A DNA stretch of 37,453 nucleotides from Roseobacter sp. (GTDB lineage: Bacteria > Pseudomonadota > Alphaproteobacteria > Rhodobacterales > Rhodobacteraceae): positions 1-37,453 of the forward strand of contig DRFG01000064.1 in NCBI GenBank assembly GCA_011050655.1, read 5' to 3'. The position numbers and the translations under genes were made by a program. Each line of letters begins with the position of its first letter. The first letter of the stretch is position 1. This document shows positions 34,379-37,453 of this stretch, piece by piece. The notes under the pieces are model-generated. The model searched no databases and was not told the DNA's origin. It saw nothing but the letters and a program-made list of their open reading frames with translations.

Positions 34379-34507
34379 ATGGCGAAAATGATAACCACAC
34401 TCTTGGCAACTGCTGTTCTTTGCGGCGCAACAACGTTTATGCTTTTACGAGCATCACGCGGCTCCGCGCTCATAAAACCAACGTCAAGAGGCGCTGCCGT
34501 AAGGTAG
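34379..34507 (+). CDS. Possible 42-residue small membrane or exported protein
   Basis: ATG 34379 to TAG 34505-34507 encodes 42 residues: a hydrophobic N-terminal half (MITTLLATAVLCGATTFMLL) then a basic Ser/Arg tail. AGGA sits 4 nt before the ATG. It resembles a one-helix small protein, but no family is recognised and it lies in a gap of 270 nt between the AcfC-like gene and the metallophosphatase. Confidence 0.35.
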   Translation: MAKMITTLLATAVLCGATTFMLLRASRGSALIKPTSRGAAVR

Positions 34508-34603
34508 CCGTCCCATAAACGGCGACGCTTACTGTGGCTGCCACACTTGTAACGGACAGCAGCACGAATAGCGGGGTCCTATGCTTTAGAGGAATAGCCT
34601 GAC
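34508..34603. other. Gap before the metallophosphatase
   Basis: Ninety-six nt with no gene; GAGG at 34590 may be the ribosome binding site of the next gene. No clear promoter or repeat. Confidence 0.3.
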
Positions 34604-36046
34604 ATGGCGACAATCACGCTACTCCAGTTGAACGACCTTCACGGCTATTTGACCCCACACCCAGAGCTAATCTGGAGTGCGACCGGGCCAGAGTTCCCAG
34701 AGCTTGGCGGGCTTGCACGTATCAAAACCCTGTTTGACCGTGTCCGGGCGGAAAACCCTGGTGCTGTGATCGCGTTGGACAACGGCGATACGTTCCATGG
34801 TACCCACCTTGCTGTGTCGAGCAAAGGAGAGGCGCTGATTGCCCCTGTCAACGCTCTGGAATTGTCTGCAATGACCGCGCATTGGGAATTCGCATGGGGT
34901 CCTGACCACGTTCATAAGCTTTCGGCACAATTGGCCCATCCGTTATTGGCAGCTAATTGCTATTCAGAGGCCGACGGGTCGCGGCCTTTCCCGCCGAGTT
35001 TGGAAATATCAGTGGCGGGTACTACCATAGGCATAATTGGCATTGCAGCGACTATTATAGACAAAACTATGCCTGCGCATTTTTCCAAAGGAGTTCGATT
35101 TACCGATGGCGTGCAAGAAGCACGCGAACAATGCGCGCAATTACGCGAAAACGGGGCCGAGCTGATCGTTCTGCTTTCTCACCTAGGCCTACCCCAAGAT
35201 ATCGAATTGGCCAAGCAAGTCCCGGGAATCAACGTTATTCTAAGCGGTCATACCCATAACCGGTTGACGAAACCTGAAATGGTCGGAGACACCGTAGTGA
35301 TACAATCTGGTTGTCATGGGGCGTTCATTGGCAGACTGGATATCAATATTGAGCACGGCGAGATTGTTCAAAGTCGACATGCATTGATACCGATAGACGA
35401 CAGTATTCCCGAGGATCATCAGATGGCTATTTTGGTCAATGAAGCCCTCGCAAAAGACCGCGGCCTTTCAAAGGTGATAGGCGAAACGCCTTTTAACCTA
35501 CATCGAAATACCTGCCTTGACGCACCCATGGATGATGTTTTGCTTGCGGCTGTAGCCAAGGCGGGCAGCACCGATATCGCATTTTCAAACGGTTGGCGTT
35601 ACGGGGTGCCGATACCACGCGGCAATGTAACGCTTGAAGACCTGTGGAATATCGTACCGGTAAATCCTCTTGTTTCGACAGTCACGATGACTGGCAATGA
35701 GATTTTAATGATGATGGAAGAAAGTATTGAAAGTACATTTTCCTGCGATCCATTTGGACAGATGGGTGGGTACCTGAAAAGGTTCAGGGGGATGACATTC
35801 CACGTGAAGCTCGAAAATCCGCCTTCGCGAAGGGTTGTCGGTGCTTTCGTCGGCTCTGACGAGCTAGTGCGCGAGCAAAGCTACCTTGTGTCATTTATCA
35901 CATCTCAGGGCGTGCCGAAAAAATACGGCAAATGCAGGAAAGATCTAGACATCCACGCGATTGACGCACTGAAAAACTGGTTCGAGAAACCGCAATGGGA
36001 GGATGCGCAAATCGTCCCGGGGTCGGGACGTATTTTGATTGTCTAG
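34604..36046 (+). CDS. SoxB-like metallophosphatase/5'-nucleotidase family protein
   Basis: The 480 residues have a calcineurin-like metallophosphatase domain (about 4-250) and a 5'-nucleotidase C-terminal domain (about 290-460). Metal residues: D11-L-H13, D62 in DNGD, H193, and G-H216-T-H218. The usual GNHE is replaced by TAH93-W94-E95-F, the form seen in thiosulfohydrolase SoxB. It lacks a signal peptide, unlike SoxB and periplasmic nucleotidases, so it should be cytoplasmic. No sox gene accompanies it. The substrate is unknown; a nucleotide or other phosphoester is possible. ATG 34604 follows GAGG. It is convergent with the kinase gene with 24 nt between. Confidence 0.85.
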   Translation: MATITLLQLNDLHGYLTPHPELIWSATGPEFPELGGLARIKTLFDRVRAENPGAVIALDNGDTFHGTHLAVSSKGEALIAPVNALELSAMTAHWEFAWGPDHVHKLSAQLAHPLLAANCYSEADGSRPFPPSLEISVAGTTIGIIGIAATIIDKTMPAHFSKGVRFTDGVQEAREQCAQLRENGAELIVLLSHLGLPQDIELAKQVPGINVILSGHTHNRLTKPEMVGDTVVIQSGCHGAFIGRLDINIEHGEIVQSRHALIPIDDSIPEDHQMAILVNEALAKDRGLSKVIGETPFNLHRNTCLDAPMDDVLLAAVAKAGSTDIAFSNGWRYGVPIPRGNVTLEDLWNIVPVNPLVSTVTMTGNEILMMMEESIESTFSCDPFGQMGGYLKRFRGMTFHVKLENPPSRRVVGAFVGSDELVREQSYLVSFITSQGVPKKYGKCRKDLDIHAIDALKNWFEKPQWEDAQIVPGSGRILIV

Positions 36047-36070
36047 CGCGGCGCTTCGAAAAACAGCAGA

Positions 36071-37438
36071 TTAGGGCAATGCAACTGCGCTCGAGTTATC
36101 CTCGTGGGCCGGGATCGCAGATTTCAATCGAACATAAAACGTTGATCCAGTTCCTAGTACGCTATCGTAATAGATACTTCCGCCATGCGCCTCTACAATT
36201 CGCTTTGAAACGGAAAGCCCTAAGCCGGTTCCTTGAAACCGACGCTGGTCACTAGAATCGATCTGCCCGAACTCTTCGAATACCTTGTCTTCGCTGTTCT
36301 CAGGGATGCCTATGCCCTGATCCTTGACAGAAAGCACAACGTCGTCGCCATCACGCTCCAGCATTACATGAATGTTTCCGTCTGAATTGGAAAACTTGGC
36401 GGCATTGGAGAGCAAATTAGTAACGACTTGGTCCAATCGTTTCTTATCACCTTTGACGTAGAATTGGTGGGGGTTAATATCGCTTGTGACCACCACTCCA
36501 GCGCTTTGGGCATAAGCGTGAAATGAATTCACCGCATCATTCACCACATTTCCCAGATCGGTCTTGGTCAAATCGAGGGAAAATTTTCCGGCGTCCGACG
36601 ATTGTAGCAACAGCAGATCGACCACGAGATCGTTCAACCGATTGCTATTCCTTCCGGCCATTTCCAACAGACGGGTCATTTTCTCGGGAATCTCACCGGA
36701 GTTACCAGAATTTATTATGTCCAGAGCACCCTTTATCGAAGTGAGCGGGGTTCGTAGTTCATGGCTAACAGTGGCAAGAAAACGCGTCTTGGCTTCGCTC
36801 GCAGCTAAGGCATGCTTATGTTCAATTTCCAACGCACACCTGCTTTTTAGAAGGGCTGAATACCCGGTCAGAAAACTGCGTGCGAGCTCTAGAATGAACC
36901 CAACTACGAATAGTACCGTAAATAGATTGAGCCAAATTTCCGATGTTATCGGCGGCCGAACAATCCACACATCGCGGATAGGAATATACAGGATAGCGAG
37001 AACATAGATAAAAAGCCTAAGCCCTAAAACGGGAAGAAACTGGTGATTGTTCATGGCGGCAAAAATGGATGCCGAGACCAACAGGAATAGCGGAAGAAAG
37101 TGATTACCTCCAACTCCTTGCTGAATAGCTATAGCCACACAGAAAAGGGAAATTGTCGCCGCGCTTAAGGCCGTTGCGGAAGTTACATGAAAGGTAGCAT
37201 TGCGGATGTTGATCGAATGATCGCGCGCCGTCCGCAAAATATAACGCAAAAGCAGGACGTCATATATTTCACATGCGATTATGGCGACAAAGAACGACAT
37301 TGCAATTGTAGGATCGTAATAAAACCCGGCCAGAAATACCGATAGCGAGTAAATTATGGTTCGCTGCAGCGACAATTTCTGCCCCACACGGGCATAGTCT
37401 TTCAGACGTTTAATGCGCGATTGGACACCGTTCGACAA
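36071..37438 (-). CDS. Membrane sensor histidine kinase, start uncertain
   Basis: The visible 455 residues have about six membrane helices in the first 190 residues, a cytosolic linker, phospho-acceptor His226 (TVSHELRTPLTSIKGAL), N-box (LLSNAAKFSN), DQGIGIP and GTGLGLSVSKRI. No periplasmic sensor domain of size and no receiver are present, so this is a seven-helix-like membrane kinase with unknown stimulus. The TTG at 37438 is a weak start, GTG 37387 is an alternative and the frame remains open to the window edge, so the true N-terminus may be beyond it. No response regulator adjoins it in the window. Confidence 0.85.
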   Translation of the reverse strand: MSNGVQSRIKRLKDYARVGQKLSLQRTIIYSLSVFLAGFYYDPTIAMSFFVAIIACEIYDVLLLRYILRTARDHSINIRNATFHVTSATALSAATISLFCVAIAIQQGVGGNHFLPLFLLVSASIFAAMNNHQFLPVLGLRLFIYVLAILYIPIRDVWIVRPPITSEIWLNLFTVLFVVGFILELARSFLTGYSALLKSRCALEIEHKHALAASEAKTRFLATVSHELRTPLTSIKGALDIINSGNSGEIPEKMTRLLEMAGRNSNRLNDLVVDLLLLQSSDAGKFSLDLTKTDLGNVVNDAVNSFHAYAQSAGVVVTSDINPHQFYVKGDKKRLDQVVTNLLSNAAKFSNSDGNIHVMLERDGDDVVLSVKDQGIGIPENSEDKVFEEFGQIDSSDQRRFQGTGLGLSVSKRIVEAHGGSIYYDSVLGTGSTFYVRLKSAIPAHEDNSSAVALP

Positions 37439-37453
37439 CTTAATGTCATTCCC

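Noticed and set aside
34604-36046. Calling the metallophosphatase SoxB
   Set aside because: It lacks the export signal, and no soxXYZA genes are near; the HWE motif alone is not enough.

Overview
The window looks like a chromosomal segment of an alphaproteobacterium, most likely a Rhodobacterales (Roseobacter-group) species. That placement is inferred from gene order and protein character: mreBCD-mrdA-rodA followed by a 2-hydroxyacid dehydrogenase, a two-permease phnCDE1E2 transporter, a membrane-anchored MoeB/ThiF protein and dut-coaBC. No rRNA, tRNA, integrase, transposase or CRISPR array was seen. Genes are tightly packed and many neighbours overlap by 1 to 4 nt.

Left part (1-13.1 kb). 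A MORN-repeat protein runs in from the left edge. Then comes leuA, preceded by a small leucine-rich leader peptide with a mutually exclusive pair of stem-loops, read here as a leucine attenuator. An FkbM-type methyltransferase and a VOC protein follow on the minus strand. The elongasome operon mreB-mreC-mreD-mrdA-rodA is on the plus strand and ends in a GhrA-like 2-hydroxyacid dehydrogenase. A hairpin separates it from a convergent M3 oligopeptidase.

Middle part (13.1-28 kb). An exported DsrE-like protein and a membrane-anchored MoeB/ThiF-like protein precede a complete carbon-phosphorus lyase locus. It has two minus-strand units, phnCDE1E2 (phosphonate ABC importer) and phnGHIJKLNM (C-P lyase core, ATPases, PhnN and PhnM), with phnF on the plus strand between them. 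A palindromic operator sits in the phnF/phnG divergent promoter and a Pho-box-like site plus an inverted repeat lie before phnC. phnP and phnO are absent. Downstream come dut and coaBC.

Right part (28-37.4 kb). A QseBC/PmrAB-like two-component system diverges from dsbD, a DsbG/ScsC-like CPYC protein and a single-cysteine L,D-transpeptidase. The intergenic region carries a CTTAAG-N5-CTTAAG box matching the regulator's family, and the cluster ends in a strong terminator. I read it as a regulated periplasmic thiol-repair unit in which DsbD reduces the CPYC protein and this protects the transpeptidase cysteine. It is the most interesting system here. An AcfC-like binding protein, a SoxB-like metallophosphatase without a signal peptide, and an orphan hybrid-free histidine kinase close the window.
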